DNA of 64,000 nt from Paracoccus sp. (in: a-proteobacteria) (GTDB lineage: Bacteria; Pseudomonadota; Alphaproteobacteria; Rhodobacterales; Rhodobacteraceae), in the NCBI RefSeq assembly GCF_030538695.1, contig NZ_JAUNTN010000002.1, positions 62,001 through 126,000 on the forward strand. Reading direction: 5' to 3'. Below, piece by piece: positions 9,150 to 17,886 of this stretch. Made by a program: the position numbers and the translations under genes. Every line of letters starts with the position of its first letter. The first letter of the stretch is position 1. The notes beneath the pieces were generated by a model that saw only the letters and a list, made by a program, of their open reading frames with translations, was not told the DNA's origin and searched no databases.

Positions 9150-9443
9150 TCAGCGCATCATCACCTCATCGGCGCGGCCAAGGCCAAGAACCGCACGCGC
9201 GCGTTCATCCAGAAGGTCAAGGTCAAGGTAATCATCCGACAGCCGCCGGGTCAGGTTGCGCATCTGCTCGACCTCGGCGCGCAGGGCATCGCGCTCGGCC
9301 TGCAATTCGCGGGTCTCGGCCTTCAGTTCGATCCGCTGCATGATGCCGGACGGCCCCTGAATGGCGGAAAATACCAGATAAACGCCAAAAGCCAGCATCA
9401 GAAGAAAGGCGACGGTGGTGCCGATAGAATTGCGTCTGGCCAT
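9150..9443 (-). CDS. ftsB: FtsB-like septum formation initiator protein
   Basis: FtsB bridges FtsL and FtsQ in the divisome. The 97 residues have a short basic N-terminus, one membrane helix (about 9-27, VAFLLMLAFGVYLVFSAIQG), then a coiled coil (LKAETRELQAERDALRAEVEQ) and the DivIC/FtsB tail around LDLLDERARAVLGL. The start at 9443 follows AAAAGGATGCCCC. The location upstream of pdhA is the standard one in alphaproteobacteria. Its partners FtsL and FtsQ are encoded in the dcw cluster of this window. Confidence 0.9.
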   Translation of the reverse strand: MARRNSIGTTVAFLLMLAFGVYLVFSAIQGPSGIMQRIELKAETRELQAERDALRAEVEQMRNLTRRLSDDYLDLDLLDERARAVLGLGRADEVMMR

Positions 9444-9562
9444 GGGGCATCCTTTTTGCGGGAAACTTACGCGCAAGGGGGCGGGCTGTCCACCGCAGGG
9501 CTGGTTCTTGGCGCAACCCCGCGCTAACCTTTGCAAATTGCTGTTCTTCAAAGGCCCTGCCT

Positions 9563-9841
9563 ATGGCGCTGTTGCGTTTTATCGCTGCCCTGATTGCCGT
9601 CGAGGCGCTGTTCTATGTGCTGATCGGGCTTTACATCCGGTCCTTGCGGCGGGAATCGCTGGAAAAGGAATGGAACCGGCGTCACCCTGATCTTATGGGC
9701 GAAGGCCCGGAACGCCGCGCCTTTGTCGAGCGTTCGATGCAGGGTTTCAACCGCAGCATCCGGGCGCGGATGGTGGGGCTGGTCTTTGTGCTGCCAACGG
9801 TGGCGATTGTTGTTATAGCGTGGTTTGTGAACCATCGCTGA
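9563..9841 (+). CDS. Small conserved membrane protein, function unknown
   Basis: A 92-residue protein with two predicted membrane helices (about 5-25 and 68-88) separated by a charged cytoplasmic or periplasmic loop (RRESLEKEWNRRHPDLMGEGPERRAF). No catalytic motif is visible. It is divergent from ftsB and sits 11 bases before the DUF1523 gene, so the two are probably in one transcript. Confidence 0.7.
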   Translation: MALLRFIAALIAVEALFYVLIGLYIRSLRRESLEKEWNRRHPDLMGEGPERRAFVERSMQGFNRSIRARMVGLVFVLPTVAIVVIAWFVNHR

Positions 9842-9852
9842 AAGGTGCGGGT

Positions 9853-10503
9853 ATGAAATATATCGTCTGGGGTTTGCGGCTGGTCTTTGCGCTGCTGGTG
9901 TTTGCGGTGCTGGATTATACCCTGCCCGCCAAGCACACCGTCCGCGTGGTCGAGGCGCAGACCCGGTTGACGCCGATAAGCTGGAACGGGTTTTTCTGGT
10001 CGGGCGAGGACACCGGCACCACCCGCAACGCCAGCGACAACCGCGATGTGCGCTTTATCGACACGATGCGCCCCAATGGTAAGCCGTTGGTGTTCCGCAA
10101 TGAGGATACCGGCTTTATCTGGCCCCCCTATTTCAAATACGACAGTTCCAATCTGCAAGCGATTGCGTCGGATATGAAATCCGCCTCGGCCGATCCGCGT
10201 TGGGTCAGCGTGACCTCTTACGGCTGGCGGGTTGCATGGGCCTCGATCTATCCGAACGCGGTCAAGATGGTGCCGGTGGCGGGGCCGGATGATCGCCCGA
10301 CCAACTGGGGGCGGCAGATTGTGCTGCTGCTGATCGGGGCGCTGTTGTTCCTGATCTGGCGGATGTGGGCGCAGTTCCGCGAACGCACCATCGACCCGGC
10401 CTTGCAGAATATCGACGACGCATGGGACCGCGTGGACGCCCGTGCAGATGCCGCCCGCGACCGGGCTTCGGGCTGGCTGTCGCGCCTGCTGGGGCGGCGC
10501 TGA
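9853..10503 (+). CDS. DUF1523 family membrane-anchored protein
   Basis: The 216 residues have an N-terminal membrane anchor (about 3-22), a domain with the family-typical HTVRVVEAQTRLT, and SYGWRVAWASIYPNAV, then a second helix (IVLLLIGALLFLIWRMW, about 158-175) and an amphipathic tail. I recognise the DUF1523 layout seen in Rhodobacteraceae; the biochemical role is unknown. I use the ATG at 9853 after AAAGGTGCGGGT. The stop overlaps the next start (TGATG). Confidence 0.75.
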   Translation: MKYIVWGLRLVFALLVFAVLDYTLPAKHTVRVVEAQTRLTPISWNGFFWSGEDTGTTRNASDNRDVRFIDTMRPNGKPLVFRNEDTGFIWPPYFKYDSSNLQAIASDMKSASADPRWVSVTSYGWRVAWASIYPNAVKMVPVAGPDDRPTNWGRQIVLLLIGALLFLIWRMWAQFRERTIDPALQNIDDAWDRVDARADAARDRASGWLSRLLGRR

Positions 10504-11312
10504 TGGGGGCGCTGTCTGGCCTGACCGTCCTGTGCATCGCGCAGAACCTGCCCGGCCCCGCCACCGCACGCGAGTTGATGCGCGACGGCGCGCAGGTGTT
10601 GAAAATCGAGCCGCCTGCCGGGGATTTCCTGCTGAGCGCCGCGCCGGACTGGTATCGGGTGCTGAACGATGGCTTTCAGGTGCAGCGTATTGACCTGCGT
10701 GATCCTGCCGGTTGGGCGGATTTCGTGGCGCTGATGCAAGGGGCGGACCTGCTGATTTCCTCGCATCGGCGTGGGGCGCTGGCGCGGCTTGGCCTGACAC
10801 CGGGGACGCTGGCGGAACTGGCCCCGAACCTCTGCTGGGTCGAGATTGTGGGGGATGAGACGGCCCCCGACGTCCCCGGCCATGACCTGACCTATCAGGC
10901 CGAGGCCGGGCTGCTGTCGCCTCCGGCCATGCCGCGCAGCCTGCTGGCCGATATGGGCGGCGTTGCGCGGGCCACGCAGGCGGCGCTGACCCTGCTGATG
11001 GGGCGCGAGCGGGGCGATACCGCGCGTCATCGCGCCGTTGGTCTGCGCCAGTCGGCGGAATGGCTGGCCGAGCCGCTGCACCTTGGCCTGACCGCGCCGG
11101 GCGGGTTTTTGTCGGGTGTTCTGCCGGAATATCGCATCTATCCGCTGGCCGATGGCTGGGTTGCCGCTGCGGCGATGGAGGCGCATTTCGCCGCCCGTTT
11201 CCATGCGGCGCTTGGTGCGGATCCGGCGGCGGCGCTGGCCGGCATGACCCGCGATCAGGTCACAGAGCTGGCGGAAGATCAGGATATTCCGCTGGTTGCT
11301 TTCCAGAATTAA
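10503..11312 (+). CDS. Short class III (CaiB/BaiF) CoA-transferase family protein
   Basis: Class III enzymes move CoA between carboxylic acids or racemise 2-methylacyl-CoAs. The N-terminus fits the family (NLPGPATARELMRDGAQVLKIEPP) and LLADMGG (about 148-154) supplies the aspartate expected for catalysis. It has only 269 residues against about 360-400 for most members, and the C-terminal part is reduced. It may still be active, since short forms occur beside DUF1523 genes in this group, but I cannot name a substrate. Translation is coupled to the upstream gene by TGATG. Confidence 0.75.
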   Translation: MGALSGLTVLCIAQNLPGPATARELMRDGAQVLKIEPPAGDFLLSAAPDWYRVLNDGFQVQRIDLRDPAGWADFVALMQGADLLISSHRRGALARLGLTPGTLAELAPNLCWVEIVGDETAPDVPGHDLTYQAEAGLLSPPAMPRSLLADMGGVARATQAALTLLMGRERGDTARHRAVGLRQSAEWLAEPLHLGLTAPGGFLSGVLPEYRIYPLADGWVAAAAMEAHFAARFHAALGADPAAALAGMTRDQVTELAEDQDIPLVAFQN

Positions 11313-11380
11313 CGACTCTGCAAGTTTTTTGTGCAATGACAACCTGAGCGTGATTCGCAAGATGCGGTTCAGGGGGACGC

Positions 11381-12694
11381 ATGGGGCATAGCGTTGACGA
11401 TATTCTTGGCCGCGCAGGCGCCGGGCCGTATCAGCGCAAGCTGTTTGGCGTGTTCGGTATGGTGTGGGCGGCGGATGCGATGCAGGTGCTGGCGGTCGGT
11501 TTTACCGCAGTGCCGCTGGCCGCGACATTCGGCCTGACCGTTCCGCAGGCGCTGCAAACCGGGACATTGTTTTTCCTTGGCATGTTCTTTGGCGCGGCCC
11601 TGTTCGGGCGGCTGGCGGACCGGATCGGGCGGCGCCGGGTGCTGTTGCTGACGGTGACATGCGATGCGGTTTTCGGGCTGGCCTCGGTCTTTGCCAATGA
11701 TTTTACGCTGCTTTTGGCGCTACGCTTTCTGACCGGGGTGGCGGTGGGGGGAACCTTGCCCGTCGATTACGCCATGATGGCCGAGTTTTTGCCACCCAAA
11801 TCCCGTGGCCGCTGGCTGGTCTGGCTGGAGGGGTTTTGGGCCGTCGGCACCATCATCATCGCGGCGACCGCCTGGATTTGTGCGTCGCTTGGGGTGCAGG
11901 ATGCCTGGCGCTGGATCTATGCCGTGGCGGCTTTCCCGGCGCTGATCGGGATCTGGCTGCGGCTGTGGATACCTGAATCGCCCATGTTTCTGCTGCGTCA
12001 GGGGGATGAGCCTGCCGCCCGCGCGGTGGTGGACCGGGTGCTGATCGGCAACGGCGTCGCGCCAATGGCGGTGGGAGAAAGGCTGATCGCTCCACCCATG
12101 CCCGAGGGGCGGCAGGGTCTGTTCCGCCCGGATATGCTGCGCACCACGCTGGCGGTTCTGGCGCTGTGGTTTCTGGTGTCGCTGTCTTATTACGGCGTCT
12201 TTGTCTGGCTGCCGGCCAAATTGGCGGGTGAGGGCTTTGGCTGGGTGCGCGGCTATGGGTTCCTGCTGGTCCTCGCCCTGGCGCAGGTGCCGGGCTATGC
12301 GCTGGCGGCCTATGGCGTTGAACGCTGGGGGCGCAAGCCGACGCTGCAATTGTTTCTGACGCTCTCGGCACTTGGCTGTGCGGGATTTGCGCTGGCCTCA
12401 ACCCCGGTGGTGATCGCTGCAACGCTGATGCTGATGAGCTTTGCCTTGCTTGGCACATGGGGCGCACTTTACGCCTTTACGCCGGAACTTTACCCGACGC
12501 GATTGCGCGGCACCGGCATGGGGCTGGCCAGTGCCACGGCGCGGTTGGGCGGGCTGGCCGCGCCCTCGCTGCTTGGGGCGGTCATTGCGCGGGATTTCAC
12601 GCTTGCCATCGGGCTGTTCGCGGCGCTGCTGCTGGCAGCGGCGCTTGTGACGCTGGCGATCCGGCAGGAAACCCGTGATGAGGCGATTGGATAA
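11381..12694 (+). CDS. Major facilitator superfamily transporter
   Basis: A 437-residue protein with the 12-helix MFS pattern. The loop 2-3 motif GRLADRIGRRRVLL is at about 74-87, and GTLPVDYAMMAEFLPPKSRGRW and LYPTRLRGTGMGLASATARLG mark the helix 4-5 and 10-11 loops, as in sugar/metabolite:proton symporters of the SP or AAHS type. Substrate is not evident. It has its own 68-bp upstream gap with a GATTC site. Its stop touches the convergent TauE/SafE gene. Confidence 0.85.
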   Translation: MGHSVDDILGRAGAGPYQRKLFGVFGMVWAADAMQVLAVGFTAVPLAATFGLTVPQALQTGTLFFLGMFFGAALFGRLADRIGRRRVLLLTVTCDAVFGLASVFANDFTLLLALRFLTGVAVGGTLPVDYAMMAEFLPPKSRGRWLVWLEGFWAVGTIIIAATAWICASLGVQDAWRWIYAVAAFPALIGIWLRLWIPESPMFLLRQGDEPAARAVVDRVLIGNGVAPMAVGERLIAPPMPEGRQGLFRPDMLRTTLAVLALWFLVSLSYYGVFVWLPAKLAGEGFGWVRGYGFLLVLALAQVPGYALAAYGVERWGRKPTLQLFLTLSALGCAGFALASTPVVIAATLMLMSFALLGTWGALYAFTPELYPTRLRGTGMGLASATARLGGLAAPSLLGAVIARDFTLAIGLFAALLLAAALVTLAIRQETRDEAIG

Positions 12695-13507
12695 TTACAT
12701 CAGCGCCTTGCGCAGCATGTTCAGGGCGACAATGACCAGAAAGCCTGCAAAAATCCGCTTGAGCCGAACTGGATCAGTGCGATGCGCCAGCGCCGCGCCA
12801 AGCGGTGCGGTTAGCATGGTCAGCGCAATCACGATGAAAAATGCTGCCAGATTGACCGAACCCACGGTCAGCGGCGGCGCGTTGCGGGCGGGCAGGAACA
12901 AAAAGGCGATCACGGAAGGCACCGCAATCAGCACTCCGAATCCGGCAGCGGTGGCGACCGCGCGGTGAATCGGGCGGCCATGCAGGGTCATCAGCGGCAC
13001 GCCAAGGCTGCCGCCGCCGATCCCAAGCAGCACCGACAGGAACCCCGAGGCGGCGGACAGCGCCCATTTCACCGGCCCCTGCGGCATGTCATTGGCCAGC
13101 TTCCAGCTTGGGCGCGACACGATCATGTAAATCGCAATCAGCATGACCAGTACGCCGAAAATCGCTTGCAGCGTTGGTGTGCGCAGGGATGAGACCGTGG
13201 CCACGCCAATGATCGCACCAATGGCGATGCCGGGCGCCCATTGCCGCAGAATGTCCCAATCCACCGCGCCCTTGCCATGATGCGCCATGACCGACCGGGC
13301 CGAGGTTACGACGATGGTCGCCAGCGATGTCGCAAGGCAGATCTGCATCAGATCCGGTCCGCCATAGCCGGCCTTGTCGAACACCCATGCAAAGACCGGC
13401 ACCAGAACGATGCCACCGCCAATGCCCAAAAGCCCGGCCAGCACCCCGGCAAGGGCGCTGAAGGCGGCAAGGGTCAGGATCAGGGGAAGGGCTTCGGTCA
13501 GGGTCAT
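12695..13507 (-). CDS. TauE/SafE family sulfite/organosulfonate exporter-like protein
   Basis: A 270-residue membrane protein with two related halves, each carrying the glycine-rich family signature: GLLGIGGGIVLVPVF (about 25-39) and LLGIGGGSLGVPLMTL in the second half. Around eight hydrophobic segments fit TauE/SafE. Members export sulfite, sulfoacetate or related anions, but specificity varies. Start is the ATG at 13507. No sulfur gene lies next to it. Confidence 0.85.
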   Translation of the reverse strand: MTLTEALPLILTLAAFSALAGVLAGLLGIGGGIVLVPVFAWVFDKAGYGGPDLMQICLATSLATIVVTSARSVMAHHGKGAVDWDILRQWAPGIAIGAIIGVATVSSLRTPTLQAIFGVLVMLIAIYMIVSRPSWKLANDMPQGPVKWALSAASGFLSVLLGIGGGSLGVPLMTLHGRPIHRAVATAAGFGVLIAVPSVIAFLFLPARNAPPLTVGSVNLAAFFIVIALTMLTAPLGAALAHRTDPVRLKRIFAGFLVIVALNMLRKALM

Positions 13508-13774
13508 GGCTGGTTCCGTTCACGATGTTCTGGCGTGGCAAGGTAGCTTTCGGCCCCGGCTAAGTCCATATAATCACGATAGCTGATGCCATTTGCCTGA
13601 TCTGCCCTCTGTTCATAAGGCGTCAGGGGGGCAGGACAGGGGTGTTCGGCCGGTTTCAAAGCGGGAAGGGAAATCCGCCAGCAGCTTGGACGGGGGCCAT
13701 GTCTGGCCTTTCTGCCTGTAACTTCGGCTCGAATACGCCGTAATCTGTAGGCGAAATGAAGTGCTGAGATGTTT
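13508..13774. other. Intergenic stretch without a recognised gene
   Basis: This 267-bp gap lies between the TauE/SafE gene start and the dusA stop, both on the minus strand. I see no convincing coding frame, tRNA or strong hairpin. It should hold the promoter of the TauE/SafE gene's upstream neighbour-free transcript. Confidence 0.4.
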
Positions 13775-14752
13775 TCAGCCCATCACTTCGGCAAGGGCCG
13801 CGTCATAATCGGCCAGCGTGCCGCGCGACGAGGCTTCGGACAGGATCCGCCGCCAGCCGCGTGCGCCGGGCAGGCCGTGGAACAGGCCCAGCATGTGCCG
13901 GGTGATCTGGTGCATCCGGCCGCCTTCGCGCAAGTGCCGGGCCAGAACCTCGCGCATCGCCTGCGCTGCCTCTTGCGGGCTGGCCATCGGCGGGGCGTCC
14001 CCCCACAGCGTATCGGCCTGCCCCAGAATCGCCCATGGCTGGTGATAGGCGGCGCGGCCGATCATCACCCCATCCATCACCGCCAGATGCGCGCGGGCCG
14101 CGTCCAGATCGTCAATGCCGCCGTTGATCGACAGGTGCAGCGTGGGAAAATCGGCCTTCATCCGATGCACCAGCGGGTAATCCAGCGGCGGGATTTCGCG
14201 GTTATCCTTGGGCGACAGCCCTTGCAGCCATGCTTTGCGGGCGTGGATGGTCAGGCGGCGGATGCCCGCAGCCTGCATCCGGTTCAGGAAATCGGGCAGG
14301 ACGGTCGCGGGGTCTTGCTCGTCAACGCCGATGCGGCATTTCACGGTAATTTCGACCGGGCTGGCGGCCTGCATCGCCACCACACATTCGGCCACCAGAT
14401 CGGGGGATTTCATCAGAACCGCACCAAAACAGCCCGATTGCACCCGGTCGGATGGGCAGCCGACATTCAGGTTGATCTCATCATAGCCCCAGTCGGCGGC
14501 AATGCGGGTGGCCTCGGCCAGCTCGCGCGGGTCTGAACCGCCAAGTTGCAGCGCCACCGGATGTTCGGCCGCGTCATAATCCAGCAGCCGCCCCCTGTCG
14601 CCATGGATCACCGCCGGAGCCGTGACCATTTCCGTATAAAGCAGCGCCCGCCGCGACAGCAGCCGGTGAAAGCCGCGGCAATGGCGGTCGGTCCAGTCCA
14701 TCATCGGGGCGGTGGACAAGCGGGGGGCTTGCGGGTCCATGGGCGTTATCAT
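13775..14752 (-). CDS. dusA: tRNA-dihydrouridine(20/20a) synthase DusA
   Basis: An FMN enzyme that reduces U20/U20a in the tRNA D-loop. The 325 residues start the TIM barrel with APMMDWTDRHCRGFHRLL, which is typical of DusA. They also carry VALQLGGSDP, the catalytic-cysteine motif NLNVGCPSDRVQSGCFG, KCRIGVD, IHARKAWLQGLSPKDNR and NGGI. The start at 14752 is chosen; an ATG four codons later (14740) is equally possible. The long in-frame extension to 14896 has no family similarity. Confidence 0.94.
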   Translation of the reverse strand: MITPMDPQAPRLSTAPMMDWTDRHCRGFHRLLSRRALLYTEMVTAPAVIHGDRGRLLDYDAAEHPVALQLGGSDPRELAEATRIAADWGYDEINLNVGCPSDRVQSGCFGAVLMKSPDLVAECVVAMQAASPVEITVKCRIGVDEQDPATVLPDFLNRMQAAGIRRLTIHARKAWLQGLSPKDNREIPPLDYPLVHRMKADFPTLHLSINGGIDDLDAARAHLAVMDGVMIGRAAYHQPWAILGQADTLWGDAPPMASPQEAAQAMREVLARHLREGGRMHQITRHMLGLFHGLPGARGWRRILSEASSRGTLADYDAALAEVMG

Positions 14753-14814
14753 GCCGGCCCTATACGTCAGTCGCCCCGGCAGGCCAAGCCGTTCAGCAGG
14801 ACATGGCTGCCCCG

Positions 14815-14910
14815 TTAACCGATAATCACCCGGCGCAGCCCATAGGCGATAAGGCCCAGGGTCGCGACTCCGGCCAGATACAGGCTGATGAACCACAGCC
14901 AGCGGCGCAT
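14815..14910 (-). CDS. DUF2474 small membrane subunit of cytochrome bd (CydX-like)
   Basis: A 31-residue single-helix protein, MRRWLWFISLYLAGV and onward. DUF2474 proteins follow cydB in many Rhodobacterales and pseudomonads and are thought to act like CydX/CydS, stabilising the haem environment of the oxidase. The ATG overlaps the cydB stop (TGATG), so it is translationally coupled. It is too short for usual gene finders. Confidence 0.82.
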   Translation of the reverse strand: MRRWLWFISLYLAGVATLGLIAYGLRRVIIG

Positions 14911-15917
14911 CAGTGATAACCTTCGCCCGGCTGCACCTTGCCGCGAAACACCCAGTAAGAATAGGCGGTATAGGCCAGAATCAGTGGGATCAGCACCAAC
15001 GCTCCGGTCAGCAGGAAACCAAGCGAGACGTCCGGCCCGGCAGCCTCGGCAATGGTCAGCGAAGGCGGCACCATATGCGGATAGAAGCTGATCCCAAGCC
15101 CGGCAAAAGACAGCACAAACACCGCCAGAACCGCAAGGAAGGGGCGGGCGTCGCGGTGATCGCGCAGCCCGGTCCAGAACAGCCATGCACAAGCGACAAT
15201 CGCCAGCGGCACGATTATGGAAAAGCCCATCATCGGCCATGCGAACCAGCGGTCCATATATTCGGGGCGGGCATAGGCGGTGCCAAGGCTGACCGCACCG
15301 ATCAGCAGGATAAAGGCCGGGCCGAAGATGCGGGCGATTTCGCGGGCGCGGGCCTGTGCGCGGCCCGACGTTTTCAGGTTCAGCCACGCGGCACCAAGGG
15401 TGACATAGCCCACCACCAGCGCCACGGCGCTCAGCGCGGCAAACGGCGTCAGCCAGTCCCATGGCCCGCCGGCATAGGCGCGGTTCTCGACGGCGATGCC
15501 CTCGACCAGAGCGCCGAGCGCGAAACCCTGCGCCAGTGCGGCGACCAGCGACCCGACGAAAAAGCCCCATTCCCAGAAGGCTTGCCAGCGTTTCGTGCGG
15601 TGGACGAACTCGAACGCGACGCCGCGGAAGATCAGGCCCAGCAGCATGGCGATAATCAGCGGGTAAAGCGCGGGCATGACGATGGCATAGGCCAGCGGAA
15701 ACACCGCCAGCAGCCCGCCGCCGCCCATGACCAGCCAAGTTTCGTTGCCGTCCCAGACCGGGGCGATGGTGTTCATCGCCAGATGCCGGTCCTCGCGGTT
15801 GTGCAGCGCCGGGAACAGGATGCCGATGCCAAGGTCGAATCCGTCAAGGATCACATAGGCCAGCACCGCAAAAGCGATGATTGCCGCCCAGATTGTCGCC
15901 AGATCAAAGCCCATCAT
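14910..15917 (-). CDS. cydB: Cytochrome bd ubiquinol oxidase subunit II
   Basis: CydB/CioB is the membrane partner of CydA. The 335 residues contain the N-terminal YVILDGFDLGIGILFP, the DGNETWLVMGGGGLLAVFP motif and FRGVAFEF, all typical of subunit II. Its start overlaps the cydA stop by 4 bases. It ends in the DUF2474 gene. The complex reduces oxygen to water with quinol in low oxygen or under stress. Confidence 0.96.
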   Translation of the reverse strand: MMGFDLATIWAAIIAFAVLAYVILDGFDLGIGILFPALHNREDRHLAMNTIAPVWDGNETWLVMGGGGLLAVFPLAYAIVMPALYPLIIAMLLGLIFRGVAFEFVHRTKRWQAFWEWGFFVGSLVAALAQGFALGALVEGIAVENRAYAGGPWDWLTPFAALSAVALVVGYVTLGAAWLNLKTSGRAQARAREIARIFGPAFILLIGAVSLGTAYARPEYMDRWFAWPMMGFSIIVPLAIVACAWLFWTGLRDHRDARPFLAVLAVFVLSFAGLGISFYPHMVPPSLTIAEAAGPDVSLGFLLTGALVLIPLILAYTAYSYWVFRGKVQPGEGYH

Positions 15918-17323
15918 TTCGTCAACCCCTGTTCTTCTGCGGATGCGACCGGAGTCGTTCCTGCGCTGCGGGTGGGGCCGATCTCGTCGGCCTCGACGGC
16001 GTTTTCGGTGGCGCGGTTCATCAGTCGCAGGACATAGAAGGTGCCTGAGCCGAAGACGAAAAAGTAAACGATGATAAAGGCGGTCAGCGAGGTGCCAACC
16101 GTTGCTGCCGACAGGGGCGAATGGCTGTCAGCGGTGCGCAGCAGGCCGTAAACGGTCCATGGCTGGCGACCGACCTCGGTCGTGATCCAGCCGCAAAGCA
16201 CGGCCAGAAACCCCGCTGGCCCCATCAGGATTGCCGCGCGGTGCAGCCAGTCGCTGTCATACAGCCGCCCGCGCCAGCGCGCCCACGCCCCCCACAGCCC
16301 AAGCGCCAGCATCCCAAGGCCGACCGCGACCATAATGCGGAAGGTCCAGAAGATCAGCGTCGCGGGCGGGCGGTCCTCGGGCGGGAAATCCAGAAGACCG
16401 GGGATCGGGCTGGTCAGGTCATGGCGCAGGATCAGGTTGCCGAGCAGGGGAACCTCGATCTTCCAGCGGGTCGTTTCCGCCGCGTCATCGGGCCAGCCGA
16501 CAAGGATCAGGGGGGCGTGACCATCGGGAAAGCCCTCATAATGGCCCTCCATCGCGGCGATCTTGGCGGGCTGATGCTCCAGCGTGTTCAGCCCGTGCTG
16601 GTCGCCCGCGAAAATCTGGATCGGCGTGACCAGAATGGCCATCCACATCGCCATGGAAAAGGCCACCTGCGCGGCCCGGTCGCGGCTGTCACGCAGCAGG
16701 TGCAGCGCGCCGAAAGCCCCGACGACAAAGGCCGTCGTCAGATAGGCCGCCAGCACCATATGCACGAAGCGATAGGGAAAGGACGGGTTGAACACGACCG
16801 CCCACCAGTCCACCGGCACGAACTGGCCGTTTTCGGCAATGGTATGGCCCTGCGGCGTCTGCATCCAGCTATTCGCGGAGAGAATCCAGAAGGCTGAAAT
16901 GGCGGTGCCGATGGCGACCAGCGCGGTCGCCGCCATATGCAGCCCGTCGCCCACCTTGTCGCGGCCAAACAGCATGATGCCCAGAAAACCGGCTTCAAGG
17001 AAAAAGGCCGTCAGCACCTCATAGCCCATCAGCGGCCCGATCACTGATCCGGCCTTGTCGGAAAAGACGGCCCAGTTTGCGCCGATCTGATAGGCCATGA
17101 CGATGCCTGACACTACGCCCATGCCGAACACCACCGCAAAGATGGTTTTCCACTGCTCAAACAGCGAGCGATAAACCGGATCGCGGGTCATCAGCCAGCG
17201 GGCGTTCAGCACCGCCAGCCAGCTTGCCAGCCCGATGGTGAAGGCGGGAAAGATGATGTGGGCCGAGATGGTAAACGCGAACTGGAACCGCGCCAAATCC
17301 AGCGCCGAGAAGCCATAGTCCAT
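15914..17323 (-). CDS. cydA: Cytochrome bd ubiquinol oxidase subunit I (CIO type)
   Basis: The haem b558/b595/d subunit. Its 469 residues begin LARFQFAFTISAHIIFPAF, with the conserved N-terminal histidine, and contain the GRQPW motif (TTEVGRQPWTVYGLLRT). The quinol-binding Q-loop between helices 6 and 7 is short, as in cyanide-insensitive (CioA) oxidases rather than E. coli CydA. It is the first gene of cydA-cydB-DUF2474. The 120-bp region upstream shows no clear FNR box. Confidence 0.95.
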   Translation of the reverse strand: MDYGFSALDLARFQFAFTISAHIIFPAFTIGLASWLAVLNARWLMTRDPVYRSLFEQWKTIFAVVFGMGVVSGIVMAYQIGANWAVFSDKAGSVIGPLMGYEVLTAFFLEAGFLGIMLFGRDKVGDGLHMAATALVAIGTAISAFWILSANSWMQTPQGHTIAENGQFVPVDWWAVVFNPSFPYRFVHMVLAAYLTTAFVVGAFGALHLLRDSRDRAAQVAFSMAMWMAILVTPIQIFAGDQHGLNTLEHQPAKIAAMEGHYEGFPDGHAPLILVGWPDDAAETTRWKIEVPLLGNLILRHDLTSPIPGLLDFPPEDRPPATLIFWTFRIMVAVGLGMLALGLWGAWARWRGRLYDSDWLHRAAILMGPAGFLAVLCGWITTEVGRQPWTVYGLLRTADSHSPLSAATVGTSLTAFIIVYFFVFGSGTFYVLRLMNRATENAVEADEIGPTRSAGTTPVASAEEQGLTK

Positions 17324-17442
17324 AGCAAAGCCTTTCGCTTTGGCCTGTCCGCCTGAGGGGCAGAGTGGGTCAGTCGGGCGCTAACATGAACCGATTCGGC
17401 CTGTTTTTCCAGAGGATACGCGGAAACTTAACGAATGTTGGT

Positions 17443-17886
17443 TCAGATCACGCCGTTTTCGCGCAAGGTCGCCTGTTCGTCACCCGTGATCCAGCCAAAG
17501 ACTCTGGCGATCCCGTCGAGGTATTGCACCAGATAGTGAACATCGAAAGCAATCACGGTTTCAGGCAGGTCGTCGCGGGCATAACGTGCCTGCCAGCCAA
17601 TATGGGCGATGCAATGTGTCGGGTCGATGGGAGAGATGCGGATGGCGCTGATCTGCATATCCCGAGTGCCGATGTCGCGGTAATAATCATAGCCTTGGGC
17701 CATGGCCTGCATGAAATCGGCGTCCTGTTTGCCGGTCGTCACTCCGGCGGCAGAGGCGGCGATGAACTCGGGCGTGTAAAGCCTCGCAATGGCTGCCGGA
17801 TCAGGCTGACCGGCAAGCGCCTGCATGAAGAACCGCTGATATTGGCGGAACAGCTCTTGCACCGCCTGTTCCATCACGGGGTCCAT
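17443..17886 (-). CDS. NTF2/SnoaL-like small protein
   Basis: A 147-residue protein with a cone-like NTF2 fold signature: an N-terminal helix pair (VQELFRQYQRFFMQALAGQPDPAAIARLYTP in part), then FIAASAAGV, and beta strands such as THCIAHIGWQARYA. It may be an enzyme or a ligand-binding protein; no catalytic residues are obvious. The ATG at 17886 overlaps the stop of the upstream glycosyltransferase (TGATG), making it the last gene of a five-gene operon. Confidence 0.7.
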   Translation of the reverse strand: MDPVMEQAVQELFRQYQRFFMQALAGQPDPAAIARLYTPEFIAASAAGVTTGKQDADFMQAMAQGYDYYRDIGTRDMQISAIRISPIDPTHCIAHIGWQARYARDDLPETVIAFDVHYLVQYLDGIARVFGWITGDEQATLRENGVI

